Source: Pirellulaceae bacterium
Lineage (GTDB): Bacteria; Planctomycetota; Planctomycetia; Pirellulales; Pirellulaceae
DNA: 32,028 nucleotides
Assembly (NCBI GenBank): GCA_016784735.1
Contig: JADHUC010000109.1
Coordinates: forward strand, 1-32,028
Reading direction: 5' to 3'
A model generated the notes under the pieces. It did no database searches. It saw only the letters and a list, made by a program, of their open reading frames with translations, and was not told where the DNA came from. Below, one piece after another: positions 1 through 9,121 of the stretch; the stretch's first letter is position 1, and the number at the start of each line of letters is the position of its first letter. The translations under genes were made by a program, and so were the position numbers.

Positions 1-44
1 GTCAGGGGGTGACTCTGATTCGTCATATCGCCCGCGACCTTTTG

Positions 45-121
45 TAGGTCCCGCTTGCCGAGCGGGACCTGGCGAGTGACGAGGCAGGCAACAAAAGGTC
101 CCGCTCGGCAAGCGGGACCTA
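45..121. repeat. REP-like pair of inverted palindromes
   Basis: Two perfect 26-bp arms, 45-70 and 96-121, are reverse complements of each other with a 25-bp spacer. Each arm is itself a hairpin: stem AGGTCCCGC / GCGGGACCT around a 7-base loop. This BIME-like layout lies just past the stop codon of the minus-strand cytochrome gene, so the RNA could fold as a terminator or mRNA-end stabiliser. The same architecture with a different sequence occurs at 21582-21648. Confidence 0.85.
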
Positions 122-155
122 CCGGCTGTTCCTGAACGTGAGTGGAATACCCTTC

Positions 156-1673
156 CTACTTCTCCAGCACGAGGCGGAGGACGGGCATCGAGCGGGCGTG
201 GCGTTTGGCGGCGTGGTCGAAGGCGGCACATCCGAAGGCATACGAGCCGCCTGGCGAGAACAGGCAGTCGTGTTCACTTCCGGTGTCCAACTTTCGCCGA
301 ATGAAAAGCGTCCATTGCTGGCCGCTGTACACAGATTGACAAGTCACCTCGCCCCGATCTCCCTGGAATGCGGCACTGACCACTCCCGGCAGCTTCGTGC
401 CAACAGCGATGTCTTTGTCTCGCTCGGGGTCATAGTCGACCGCATGTGCTTTGGGAATCGCACCTTGAAAGACGTTTTCCCAGTCGTCCGGCAGATACAA
501 GGGCTGGGTACCGTCCTCTGTGATATTCTTGACATAACCGCCGCCATCTTTGGCATCAGAGAATCGCCCAATATGCGCGGCTGCTAAATCCACTGCCGAC
601 CAATACTTGTCGTCCACTTGACCAGTGGAACCGGTACGGGCCGCTTTCCAGTGCCACACGTCGATATCCGGCTGGCCGCCTTTGTAGCCCCAGCCATATC
701 CGCCATCGACATGACAGTAGATCGCGCAGCCCACTTGTTCGTACTGCCACGAGGGTTTGATTGGAAAGACCATCGAGAACTTGTCTTCGTACTGAACCGT
801 TTCGTCGTTCTTACTGGTCTGCAAGTACTCCCAGCCGTCGGCACGCTTCTGCCATGGCCAGTAGTCGTAATTCTCGCTGGGATCGTCCCATTGGGCTGCG
901 ATAAATAGGTCTTCACCGTCGTGTAGCGCCCGGAGGGTCATGTCGGTTTGCCCCGAGCGGAACCCGGACCCTCCGACCAGACGCACCGACAACGGCGTTG
1001 CCTGGTCCCACGGCAGTTGCGCTAGCTGCATTTCGGCGTCGGCGTTTGGCGGAGTCGAAATGCGTTTGACCACCAGATTCCGCCACGGAGCGTTTAGCGG
1101 CCACCCTTCGAACATGATCCACGTGGTCACGATCCCGATTAACGCCAGTGCACCGACTTGGCCCCACCGAGCTTCTCTCCAAAAGCAAAACGAGGGGACT
1201 AAGTGTTTGGCGTACTTGCTCAGCCCGGTCGCCGCGTGCCAGAGGAACACGAGGGGAATTATCAATAGCCCAAGAGCGGCGTGGATCGCGACAACTGTGT
1301 TGAAAAGAGGAATCGGCCCCCACGGAAATAGCCGCCACAGCCCGGTAAGCACGGAGATGAGCGCTGCCATAAGGAGGATGACCCGGCTCGGACGCTGCCA
1401 AAAGTCCTTCCTGAAAAGGAGGGGAACGCAGGCCACGATAGCGGGCACGAGAGCAACGGCCGCCCAAAAATGCCATGAGTTCACCCGCCCTCGCCATAAC
1501 CACGTGGGAACGACGCCACAAAAAACGGACCACTCTGGGCGTGCTGCAGCGTGGAGGCTAAAGCCGGAAGGAATCAAGATGACGACACTAGCCAAGAAGA
1601 CCCAATGGGAAATTCGAAATCGGTAGGAGTATCGCTGGCCCATTTGGTGTCGTTCCGGTACATCACTGGTCAT
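156..1673 (-). CDS. Cytochrome b fused to ethylbenzene-dehydrogenase-type haem domain
   Basis: Predicted inner-membrane electron-transfer protein of 505 residues. The N-terminal ~190 residues carry about five hydrophobic helices with histidines placed as in di-haem cytochrome b561/thiosulfate-reductase-type cytochromes (H23, H68, H131, H146). The C-terminal ~300 residues resemble the haem-b-binding gamma subunit of ethylbenzene dehydrogenase-like molybdoenzymes (EB_dh family): beta-rich, many tryptophans, and a CxxxC pair in a CAIYCHVDGG stretch. Such fusions usually pass electrons between the quinone pool and a periplasmic partner; no partner enzyme is visible here. The reading frame can open at GTG 1682, but GGAG lies 8 bases before ATG 1673, so that start is preferred. 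The family call is from motif recognition and the physiological role is unknown. Confidence 0.75.
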   Translation of the reverse strand: MTSDVPERHQMGQRYSYRFRISHWVFLASVVILIPSGFSLHAAARPEWSVFCGVVPTWLWRGRVNSWHFWAAVALVPAIVACVPLLFRKDFWQRPSRVILLMAALISVLTGLWRLFPWGPIPLFNTVVAIHAALGLLIIPLVFLWHAATGLSKYAKHLVPSFCFWREARWGQVGALALIGIVTTWIMFEGWPLNAPWRNLVVKRISTPPNADAEMQLAQLPWDQATPLSVRLVGGSGFRSGQTDMTLRALHDGEDLFIAAQWDDPSENYDYWPWQKRADGWEYLQTSKNDETVQYEDKFSMVFPIKPSWQYEQVGCAIYCHVDGGYGWGYKGGQPDIDVWHWKAARTGSTGQVDDKYWSAVDLAAAHIGRFSDAKDGGGYVKNITEDGTQPLYLPDDWENVFQGAIPKAHAVDYDPERDKDIAVGTKLPGVVSAAFQGDRGEVTCQSVYSGQQWTLFIRRKLDTGSEHDCLFSPGGSYAFGCAAFDHAAKRHARSMPVLRLVLEK

Positions 1674-1970
1674 GAAGATCACTCCGTAAACGGCTTAAGT
1701 ACGGGAGCCCCCGGTGACCGGCTCCAAAGGCGAACGAAACGCGATTCACGGTGCAAATCTACAGTCATCCGGCCATCTGTGCAAATGCGACCTGAACAAA
1801 ACTACCTAAACTACCGGACCTGAATTACCGATAAAACCGATACAGGTGGTTTGTATCTAAGGTGGGAAGTCTCTAGTGCCTCGCCAAAACTCGATTGATG
1901 GGTAGCTGAATTCGCAAGAATTCAGGCCAGAAGAGCAAACGGCTGAATTCTAGCGAATCCAGCTACAGAC
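1674..1970. other. Intergenic region without a gene
   Basis: This is the divergent gap between the cytochrome gene and the TolC-like gene. No convincing ORF is seen on either strand. Its 3' end is occupied by an inverted repeat (1902-1965); the rest is unassigned and probably holds both promoters. Confidence 0.6.
1902..1965. repeat. Inverted repeat (MITE-like hairpin) before tolC-like gene
   Basis: The left arm (1902-1925, beginning GTAGCTGAATTCGC) and right arm (1942-1965) are reverse complements over 24 bp with two mismatches, separated by 16 bp. A shorter GAATTC-containing palindrome recurs within each arm. The element ends 5 bp before the first possible start of the downstream gene, so it could affect that gene's translation or mark an old insertion. 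Confidence 0.75.
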
Positions 1971-3437
1971 ATGACGCCAAACATAGACTCTCCGGCGGCT
2001 ACTATGCTCGATCGACCGCGTCGTACGGCTGTGGTGCTGGTGATGCTGTTTGCTGGCTGCAGTTGGTGTGACCCATTCTGCGAAACGGCTCATGTGCCAT
2101 ACCGCCCTTCGGCAACCTATTCGCCCACGTATGCTTTCGTTGCTGATGCCACTGCCACGGCATTGCCCGATGAATTCGAGGGCAGAACGCTCAGTTTGGC
2201 CGAGTGCATCTTGACTGCTCTTGAACGCAATCCGCAAACACGCATTGCATGGCAGGCCAGCCGATCCAGCGCGTTTCAGGTCGGACAAGAACGCTCAAGC
2301 TATTTGCCGCAGGTCGATCTGACGGGTGCCCTCTCCCACAGCGAGTTGCTCGAAGATCGGAAGAAGGCCGAAAGCCCGCGCAACGCGGTGAACGCGATGT
2401 TCGGAGTGCGTTACCTGCTGCTCGACGGCGGTTTGCGGAACGCTCGGGTGCGCAGTGCCGAAGCGGAACTGGCAGCCGCGAATTTCCAGCATAACACCGC
2501 GCTGCAAGACGTAGCGGTGGCCGTCGAACTGGCCTACCACCAACGTCTGGCCGCCAAGGCGCTGGTCGACGTCGCCGAAAAGAACGTCCGGCAAAGCGAG
2601 TACAATCTGGAACTCGCCCGGGCTCGGCAGAGAAGCGGTGTGGCCGCGAAGTTCGACGTGCTGACAGCGGAAACCGAAAAGGCCAACGCCGATCTCGCGC
2701 TAGTCCGCGCCCGTAATACACAACGGATCGCCCAGGGGCAACTGGCCAATCGAATGGGGCTCCAAGTGTCGCAGGTATTCGACATCGAGGAACTGCCGCA
2801 AGACGTGCATCAAGAGGAACTCGCCGACATCGAGCATTTGCTCGAAGAAGCCGCGCAAGCGAGACCTGAACTCCAGGCGGCACTCGCCGCAATCGCCGCT
2901 CGCGGCGCCGATGCTGATGCCATCGGAGCGGAGTATTTTCCGCAAGTGTCTGCCAACGCAGACTATGGCTTCAGAGACGAGCTGTTTCTTCCTAGCGGCG
3001 ACGAATGGACCGTCGGTCTCGGCCTGGAGCTTCCCCTGTTTGCGGGTTTCTCACGAACCTATCGCCAGGCGCAGGCGTGGTCCGAGTATGAGGCGGCGGC
3101 CGCACAATACGAGAACGATTTGCGCGGGGTGGAATTGGAGGTCTGGACGGCTCACTCCCGGCTTATCGAAGCCGGGGAAGCGATCGAAGCAGCCAAGAAA
3201 CTGGTCGCCAGTGCCGACGAGAGCCTCCGTGTCGCCACCGGCCGTTATCAGGCGGGCGCGGGGAACATCATCGAGCTGGTCGGCGCGCAAACTGCCCAGA
3301 CGGACGCCCATAATCAACACGTACGGGCAGTCTTGAGTTGGTACACAGCCTTGGCACAATTCCAGCGCACCATTGGTCGAACGTTGGCGGAGTCCGGCTG
3401 GGCGGCTGAAGATGAGGCCGGAGCCGGTGAACCCTAG
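1971..3437 (+). CDS. TolC-family outer-membrane efflux lipoprotein
   Basis: Outer-membrane channel of a tripartite efflux pump, 488 residues, of usual length for the family. A lipoprotein signal ends in LFAGC with the lipidated cysteine at residue 30. The rest shows the two homologous outer-membrane-efflux repeats: long alanine-, glutamate- and glutamine-rich helices (about 75-270 and 290-470), with a LSLAECILTALERNP start and an AGAGNIIELVGAQTAQTDA stretch typical of TolC/OprM proteins. ATG 1971 has no clear ribosome site; ATG 2004 would give a more compact signal peptide (cysteine at position 19) and is a serious alternative. It probably works with the adaptor and ABC permeases at 5813-10339. 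Its stop codon shares the palindrome CTAG (3434-3437) with the stop of the convergent kinase gene. Confidence 0.88.
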   Translation: MTPNIDSPAATMLDRPRRTAVVLVMLFAGCSWCDPFCETAHVPYRPSATYSPTYAFVADATATALPDEFEGRTLSLAECILTALERNPQTRIAWQASRSSAFQVGQERSSYLPQVDLTGALSHSELLEDRKKAESPRNAVNAMFGVRYLLLDGGLRNARVRSAEAELAAANFQHNTALQDVAVAVELAYHQRLAAKALVDVAEKNVRQSEYNLELARARQRSGVAAKFDVLTAETEKANADLALVRARNTQRIAQGQLANRMGLQVSQVFDIEELPQDVHQEELADIEHLLEEAAQARPELQAALAAIAARGADADAIGAEYFPQVSANADYGFRDELFLPSGDEWTVGLGLELPLFAGFSRTYRQAQAWSEYEAAAAQYENDLRGVELEVWTAHSRLIEAGEAIEAAKKLVASADESLRVATGRYQAGAGNIIELVGAQTAQTDAHNQHVRAVLSWYTALAQFQRTIGRTLAESGWAAEDEAGAGEP

Positions 3438-4879
3438 CTTGCTCGCCGATCCCTGTCGTCTTTCAGCTTGACAACAACGCTAAACGCGCCCTCACAATCC
3501 ACGTTGGCCACGGCGGTGCTCCCCAACGCCGAACAGATCCGACGGACGATTGCTAATCCTAGGCCGCAATGCAGCCCCGTGTTCTGGCGGGCTGAATCGG
3601 CTCGCCAGAAGCGATCAAACACGTGGCTCACTTGTTCCGTCGTCAGTTGACAACCCGTGTTGCCAATCCCGATTTCGACGCCGTCCCCATCCGCGGTTCC
3701 GGTAGCCCACAGACGACCGTTGGCGTCTGTGTACTCGGCGCAATTCTCCAGAAGGTTCGTGAGAATCGCGGTCAGGCTTTGGCGATCTGACGTGCAATCA
3801 AGATCGGTCGGTATACGGTTCTCGAAAACCAAGCCGCGCGCGGCGGCCGCCTGCGTGAGCGGCTGCCAGCAATCATCAACAAGTTCAGACAGCCCAACCC
3901 TCTCCCGGTGAAACGCGGTCTGTCCGGCGTCTAGACGAGCCAGCATCAGGAGGTTTTCCACCATCGACTGCAGGCGTTTGCTGATATCGAGTGTGTCAAC
4001 CAGAGATTCCTTGTACTCGCTTGCGGATCGGTCACTGGACAAGGCCACTTCGAGAGTCGAGCGGATGCCGGCTAGCGGTGTGCGGAGTTCGTGGGCCACG
4101 TCCGAGGTGAAGCAGCGTTCCCGCGTGAAGGCCGCTTCCACACGTTGGAGCAGTTCGTTTAACCGCTGGACAACGGGTAATATCTCATCGGGCAAGCCGG
4201 ACGACCCAACGCGATTCATCAGTTCATCTTCGTGGATGGCTGCGATGTCGCGCGCCAGCCTGCGCAGCGGCCCGAGGCCACGCGCGATGACGATAACGGA
4301 CACGAGAAGCCCCACGACCATCGTGCCAGTGCCTGCGGCGATCAAGAGCCACATGAGGTGGTCCAAACGGTCTTCGAGGGCGGCCGTTTCACGCGCGACA
4401 ACGACGGTCACTGGGGGGAACTCGTCGGTTTGGATCGCGCCGTCCGGTCGTTCGCGAGCGTACTCGATGGCAGGACGAAAGCGCATGCCCGCCGCGCGGG
4501 CCGGCTGGCCGTTGGGTAGGCGGATCGACTGCAGCACAGGCGCCTCGTCGTGACTGTGAAAATGCGGCAGGTCCGCGCCCGCCAGCGATGCCGAGCGATC
4601 CAGAACCGGTCCTTCGTCCACCCAGTACTGGAAGTACAGCCCCCCGCGGGCTTCCTGGAAATCGGGGATAAGCTCTGGCGCCAATTCCACTTCGATCACG
4701 CCACGCTCGACCAAAGCGGCCGCCGCCAGCGTTCGGGCCATCTTCTCCAGCGAGAAGTCGAATTCATCGAGCAAAGAACGGCTGATCGTTGTGTAAATGA
4801 CCACGCCGAACAGAATCAAAAGTACGGAAATGCTTCCCAACATCCCGGCCAGCAGACGCGACCGTAAGGATTTCAGCAT
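3434..4879 (-). CDS. Sensor histidine kinase (CusS-like)
   Basis: Membrane sensor of a two-component system, 481 residues. TM1 is about 10-32 and TM2 about 175-198, enclosing a periplasmic sensor domain of about 140 residues, followed by HAMP, the phospho-acceptor helix (H263 in VAHELRTPLA), the N box (N379 in NLLENC), an N-G type G1 box (GIGNTG) and the GLGLAIVRRIC G2 box. The G1 box lacks the usual Asp, as in heavy-metal sensor kinases of the CusS type. A longer frame extends upstream to 5029, but ATG 4879 is chosen because it overlaps the response-regulator stop by 7 bases, a common translational coupling. It presumably senses a ligand of the adjacent efflux pump; the ligand is unknown. 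Confidence 0.92.
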   Translation of the reverse strand: MLKSLRSRLLAGMLGSISVLLILFGVVIYTTISRSLLDEFDFSLEKMARTLAAAALVERGVIEVELAPELIPDFQEARGGLYFQYWVDEGPVLDRSASLAGADLPHFHSHDEAPVLQSIRLPNGQPARAAGMRFRPAIEYARERPDGAIQTDEFPPVTVVVARETAALEDRLDHLMWLLIAAGTGTMVVGLLVSVIVIARGLGPLRRLARDIAAIHEDELMNRVGSSGLPDEILPVVQRLNELLQRVEAAFTRERCFTSDVAHELRTPLAGIRSTLEVALSSDRSASEYKESLVDTLDISKRLQSMVENLLMLARLDAGQTAFHRERVGLSELVDDCWQPLTQAAAARGLVFENRIPTDLDCTSDRQSLTAILTNLLENCAEYTDANGRLWATGTADGDGVEIGIGNTGCQLTTEQVSHVFDRFWRADSARQNTGLHCGLGLAIVRRICSALGSTAVANVDCEGAFSVVVKLKDDRDRRAS

Positions 4880-5550
4880 GGCTCGTCCCTCAGCGTGTAA
4901 CCGCGGCCGCGAATCGTCTGGATCAAGGACGGCTGGCCGGGGCAGTCGATCTTCTTTCGAAGATACCCAATGTAAACGTCCACGACGTTGCTGGCACTGG
5001 TCGAGTGAAAGTCGTAAACGTGTTCCCAAATATCGGTTCGCGACACCATCTCGCCGGCTCGCATCGCCAAGTATTCCAACAGAGCATACTCCCGCGGAGT
5101 CAAATGCAGCTCTTCATCGTCTCGGAAGACCCGCTGCGCGGCCGTGTCGATCCGCAGGCCGCCGAAGGATAAGACCGGATCTTTGCGACGATATCCCCGA
5201 CGCACCAACGCGTGGACGCGGGCCAACAATTCCTCGAAAGCGAATGGTTTCACCAGGTAATCGTCGGCACCGGCATCCAGTCCGGCAACGCGATCCGACA
5301 CGGTATCTCTGGATGTCAGGATCAGCACGTGCGTTTCGCGCCGGGCCTGCCGAATCTTGCGGAGGATGGTCATTCCATCCATGCCAGGCAGCATCAAATC
5401 GAGCACGATCACATCGTAGTCGTTGCTCATTGCGTGCCAGAGACCATCGTCGCCGTTGTCGGTCACGTCGACAGCAAACCCGGCTTCGCGCAGACCCTTG
5501 GCGACGGATTTCCGCAAGGGAGCATAGTCTTCAACGAGCAGTAGACGCAT
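4873..5550 (-). CDS. OmpR/PhoB-family response regulator
   Basis: DNA-binding partner of the downstream kinase, 225 residues. The receiver domain has the acidic pair E7/D8, phospho-acceptor D51 in DVIVLDLMLPG, and the switch motif GADDYLVKPF. The winged-helix domain (about 125-222) includes LTPREYALLEYLA and IRGRGYTL. It resembles CusR/QseB-type regulators. It is transcribed divergently from the adaptor-permease genes and ends inside the start of the kinase gene, so the pair is co-transcribed and likely controls the efflux genes on both sides. Confidence 0.94.
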   Translation of the reverse strand: MRLLLVEDYAPLRKSVAKGLREAGFAVDVTDNGDDGLWHAMSNDYDVIVLDLMLPGMDGMTILRKIRQARRETHVLILTSRDTVSDRVAGLDAGADDYLVKPFAFEELLARVHALVRRGYRRKDPVLSFGGLRIDTAAQRVFRDDEELHLTPREYALLEYLAMRAGEMVSRTDIWEHVYDFHSTSASNVVDVYIGYLRKKIDCPGQPSLIQTIRGRGYTLRDEPC

Positions 5551-5632
5551 GATTGGGCCTCGACGGCGAGCACGCCTGAAACGGTCGCATTAAGTACCTC
5601 ACCACAAGTTTTCGGAGATTGGACCGGTGACA

Positions 5633-5663
5633 GAAACCCGGTTTTTGCGAAAAACCGGGTTTC
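5633..5663. repeat. Perfect 14-bp inverted repeat
   Basis: GAAACCCGGTTTTT (5633-5646) is followed by a 3-base loop and its exact reverse complement (5650-5663). It lies in the divergent gap between the response regulator and the adaptor. Its T and A runs beside a GC-rich stem mean it could act as a terminator on either strand, or be a dispersed repeat. Its presence argues against the GTG start at 5627 for the adaptor. Confidence 0.8.
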
Positions 5664-5812
5664 TATTCCGTGCGAAAACTCCTGCGCGGGTATTTATCGC
5701 AGGAATCTTCTCGGGAATGCCACTCAGGCCGCTATTCTCATCATCCTCTCATTTTCGGTTCTCTACAATTCCCCGAAAACCCAACGCGGACTCGCCGGAA
5801 GAAGGCAAGTTG

Positions 5813-7147
5813 ATGAGTGTCGATCTGGAATCTGTTGAAACGCCAGCCACCGGAGAGCGGATTGGGGAACGGTCCAGAAACACCAGGGTGGCTATCGCGA
5901 GGACCAAACGCCGGAAAGGGAAACGAAAGCTCCTTCTGGTGTTGATACTGGCGGTGGGTACCGCGGCGGGGATATGGTTCTGGCACAACCAACGTAGCCA
6001 ACCGGAGCAGACTGTGGCTCCGGCCATCGGCAAGGTCGCTCGCCGCGACTTCACCGTGACCGTTCAGGCCATCGGCGCAGTGAAACCCCAGATAGGTGCC
6101 GAGGTTCGTGTGGGCGCACGCATCTCCGGCCGAGTCGTCCGCTTGCACGCAAACCTTCGGGATCGAGTGGAGGAAGGACAGACAATCGCGGAACTGGAAC
6201 AAGAAGAACTCCAGGCAGCCGTCGACGAACGCCAAGCCGAATTGGAATTGGCCGAAGCCAAATTGGCGGCGCTGAGTCGCGTCTTTCCCCGCGAAATCGA
6301 AAAGGCGGAATCGGAGGTGACGCGGTGGGAAGCGACGGTCGATCTGGCTAAGAAGGAACTCGCTCGCCAGGACGAACTCCTGGAGCAGGAGTTCATCTCG
6401 CAGCAGGAGCGCGATCGAGCCGAAGAAAAACTGCTCGTCGCTCAGGCCCAACTCAAGACAGCGCACAAGGCGCTGGAGGTGGTCAACACGAACTCCGAGG
6501 AGGATCAGAAAAAGGCAGCGGCAGAGGTCGCGCGAGCCAAGGCGGCCAAGATCAGCGCAGAAACTCGGCTGGCCTATGCCACCATCACCGCACCGATTTC
6601 CGGGGTGATCGGTTCCGTTTCGACTCAGGAAGGCGAGACCGTGGCCGCAGGACTGAACGCTCCGACATTCGTCACGATTGTGGATCTCTCTCGCCTTCAA
6701 GTGGATGCCTATGTGGACGAAGTGGACATCGGAAAGATCGAGGTCGGCCAGGAAGCCGTTTTCGTGGTGGAAGCCTTCCCCGTTAAGGAGTTTCAGGGAA
6801 AGGTGATGGCGATCTATCCCAAGGCCATCATCCAGGACAATGTTGTCAAATACGTCGCCGCCATTGAAATCAAGAGCGAGTACGAAGGCTTCCTCCGGCC
6901 CGAGATGACCACCACCGTCGAAATCCTGCTGGAACCAAGGAGTGTTTTGGCAATTCCATCAAAGGCCGTGAAACGCGATAGCGGCCGCAATGTCGTCTAT
7001 GTTCCCGGCGAAAACGGGCCTGAGATTCGTGAAGTCAAAATAGGCTGGAAATCCGGCTCGTGGGCCGAAATCGTGTCTGGCCTGGCAGAGGGCCAAGAGG
7101 TCCTGCTGGACGTACCGGACCAAGAACAAGGAAATGGAAATGGCTAA
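5813..7147 (+). CDS. HlyD/MacA-like periplasmic adaptor
   Basis: Membrane-fusion protein that links inner-membrane ABC permeases to the TolC-like channel, 444 residues. Basic residues 31-39 precede one transmembrane anchor (about 40-57). After it come the first half of a lipoyl domain (VRVGARISGRVVRL), a long alpha-hairpin rich in Glu/Ala/Gln (about 125-250), the second lipoyl half (ATITAPISGVIGSV), a beta-barrel domain (YVDEVDIGKIEVGQ) and a membrane-proximal domain. The frame opens 62 codons earlier at GTG 5627, but that stretch contains a perfect hairpin and no signal. ATG 5813 has GAAGG 7 bases upstream. It overlaps the start of the following permease. Confidence 0.92.
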   Translation: MSVDLESVETPATGERIGERSRNTRVAIARTKRRKGKRKLLLVLILAVGTAAGIWFWHNQRSQPEQTVAPAIGKVARRDFTVTVQAIGAVKPQIGAEVRVGARISGRVVRLHANLRDRVEEGQTIAELEQEELQAAVDERQAELELAEAKLAALSRVFPREIEKAESEVTRWEATVDLAKKELARQDELLEQEFISQQERDRAEEKLLVAQAQLKTAHKALEVVNTNSEEDQKKAAAEVARAKAAKISAETRLAYATITAPISGVIGSVSTQEGETVAAGLNAPTFVTIVDLSRLQVDAYVDEVDIGKIEVGQEAVFVVEAFPVKEFQGKVMAIYPKAIIQDNVVKYVAAIEIKSEYEGFLRPEMTTTVEILLEPRSVLAIPSKAVKRDSGRNVVYVPGENGPEIREVKIGWKSGSWAEIVSGLAEGQEVLLDVPDQEQGNGNG

Positions 7148-8360
7148 ACAAACGAAAATCATACGCGAGGCTTGCGTAGCCCTGGCGTCGCACAAACTGC
7201 GAACTTTCCTGATGATGATCAGTATCGTCATCGGTATCGCCTCGTTGACGGCTGTGATCTGTATTGGTCAGGGGACCAAAGCAGAGATCATGGGACGAGT
7301 CGGGAAGCACGGAAACGACATGATTATGGTCCGCCCAGGCGGAACCATGCAGGTGTTCGCGCCCGACAAGGACCGCGCCCTCGTCTCGTTGAAGCCGGAG
7401 GACACCGCGACCATCGAAGAAAGGCTGTCGAATATCCGGCGCATCGCATCGGTCCAGAACGAGCGCAATTGGGACGTCTCATACAAGGACAAAACGGTCA
7501 AACAGCGCATCTTCGGTGTCGAGCCCGAATGGGCGAATATCCGGCGTTCCGACGGTATTCACCTCGGCCGAGCACTTGAGGAGGGGGACGAACAAGGGGC
7601 CGCCCGCGTCGGCGTGTTGGGTTGGATCACTTGGAAAGAACTGTTCGGTGACGAGGATCCGGTGGGAGCCACCATTCGCGTCGGCGATAATCCTTTTGAG
7701 GTGGTCGGCGTGTTTCCCGAACTTGGAGCTGCCGCCGGAAAGGACGACTGGGACTTTCGCGTCGTCGTCCCCAAGTCGACTTCGACGAAGCGGCTGTTCG
7801 GGAGACCCCATTTGGAGCAAATCGTCATTCAAGTCCAAGACGCTGAAAAGCTGCACGAAACGGCCGAGCAAGTCAGGGCCGTACTGCGTGAAAACCACGG
7901 CCTTGCCCCTGACGCCGAAGACGACTTCTTCGTCCGCGAGCCGAAACACATCGCAGACGCAGCGCTCAGTACGTCGAAGACGCTGAACAACTTGCTGTAC
8001 GCCACTACCGGAATCGCGCTGTTGATCGGCGGAATCGTGATCATGAATATCATGCTGCTGTCCGTATCGGAACGCGCTCGTGAAATTGGACTCCGGCGGG
8101 CCCTGGGCGCACGCCGGCGCGACATCCTCGGACAGTTCCTGACCGAGGCGCTGGCCGTGACGCTGGCTGGAGGCGTCGTGGGCGTCGCCTGCGGAGTGGC
8201 GGCGTCTGTCCTGTTGGCCGAACACGTCAAGATTACGGGCGTTTCGTTGGCCGTCTCGATCGTATCGTGCAGCGCCGTGGCGTTGCTGTTCGGCCTGTAC
8301 CCAGCGCGTAAGGCCGCCGCCGTCGACCCGGTCGTAGCCATGCGGGAAGCCAAAATGTAA
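7140..8360 (+). CDS. FtsX/MacB-like ABC transporter permease 1
   Basis: Inner-membrane permease of 406 residues with the MacB layout: TM1 near the N terminus (LMMISIVIGIASLTAVICIG), a large periplasmic domain, then three C-terminal helices including the EIGLRRALGARRRDI coupling region typical of FtsX domains. It lacks a fused ATPase and so needs the separate ATPase encoded next. ATG 7134 is also in frame, but AAGG sits 8 bases before ATG 7140 and only 2 before 7134. The start overlaps the adaptor stop, indicating one operon. Confidence 0.92.
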   Translation: MAKQTKIIREACVALASHKLRTFLMMISIVIGIASLTAVICIGQGTKAEIMGRVGKHGNDMIMVRPGGTMQVFAPDKDRALVSLKPEDTATIEERLSNIRRIASVQNERNWDVSYKDKTVKQRIFGVEPEWANIRRSDGIHLGRALEEGDEQGAARVGVLGWITWKELFGDEDPVGATIRVGDNPFEVVGVFPELGAAAGKDDWDFRVVVPKSTSTKRLFGRPHLEQIVIQVQDAEKLHETAEQVRAVLRENHGLAPDAEDDFFVREPKHIADAALSTSKTLNNLLYATTGIALLIGGIVIMNIMLLSVSERAREIGLRRALGARRRDILGQFLTEALAVTLAGGVVGVACGVAASVLLAEHVKITGVSLAVSIVSCSAVALLFGLYPARKAAAVDPVVAMREAKM

Positions 8361-8370
8361 GGGAAAGCCA

Positions 8371-9114
8371 ATGATCGAAGTTGAAGATCTTGTCAAAACG
8401 TATACGAAGGGCAACGTCGAGACGGAAGTGCTGAAAGGCGTGTCGTTTCGAATCGAGGAGAAGGAGTTCGTCAGTATCATGGGCCCGTCTGGCACCGGAA
8501 AGTCCACGCTGATGAACATTCTGGGAGCGATGGACAAGCCCACCAGCGGTCGCTATTCGCTCGACGGCGTAGACGTAGCCACGCTGGACGACGACGACCT
8601 GTCGCTGCTGCGTAATCGCAGCATCGGGTTCGTCTTTCAGCAGTTTCATCTACTCGACCGAGCGACTGTTTTGCGCAACGTGATGCTTCCTCTGGTCTAC
8701 GAAGACGAGGATTCGGGGGATGCCCGTGCACGTGCCGAAGACGTGATCGAAGCCGTTGGCCTCGGCGAGCGCATACACTATCGGCCAACCGAGCTATCGG
8801 GCGGGCAACAGCAACGAGTCGCCATCGCCCGTGCCATGGTTACCGATCCCGTGATCGTTCTGGCGGACGAGCCAACGGGGAATCTGGACCATCGCAACGG
8901 ACTGGAGATCCTGGCGCTGTTCCAGCGATTGAACGCCGAAGGGCGGACGATCCTGATGATCACGCACGACCGCGAGGTGGCCGAGTACGCCAACCGCGTC
9001 CTCGTTTTGCGAGACGGCCGCGTTGTCGAGGACCGCGCAATCAGCGAACCTCGTAACGCCGAAGAGGAACTTAGCGCGTTGCCCAGCGAAGAAGCGACCG
9101 CCAAGAGCGCGTGA
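8371..9114 (+). CDS. LolD/MacB-type ABC transporter ATPase
   Basis: Cytoplasmic ATPase of 247 residues that energises the flanking permeases. Visible motifs are Walker A GPSGTGKST (38-46), Q-loop FQQFHLL (about 89-95), signature ELSGGQQQR (141-149), Walker B VIVLADEP (161-168) and switch histidine in ITHD. It starts 10 bases after permease 1, and permease 2 starts 7 bases after its stop. A C-terminal tail of about 25 residues beyond the fold is non-conserved in character. Confidence 0.95.
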   Translation: MIEVEDLVKTYTKGNVETEVLKGVSFRIEEKEFVSIMGPSGTGKSTLMNILGAMDKPTSGRYSLDGVDVATLDDDDLSLLRNRSIGFVFQQFHLLDRATVLRNVMLPLVYEDEDSGDARARAEDVIEAVGLGERIHYRPTELSGGQQQRVAIARAMVTDPVIVLADEPTGNLDHRNGLEILALFQRLNAEGRTILMITHDREVAEYANRVLVLRDGRVVEDRAISEPRNAEEELSALPSEEATAKSA

Positions 9115-9121
9115 TCGTGCC

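Noticed and set aside
5741..6700. 319-codon minus-strand ORF antisense to the adaptor
   Set aside because: Shadow frame; the plus strand encodes a complete HlyD-type adaptor.
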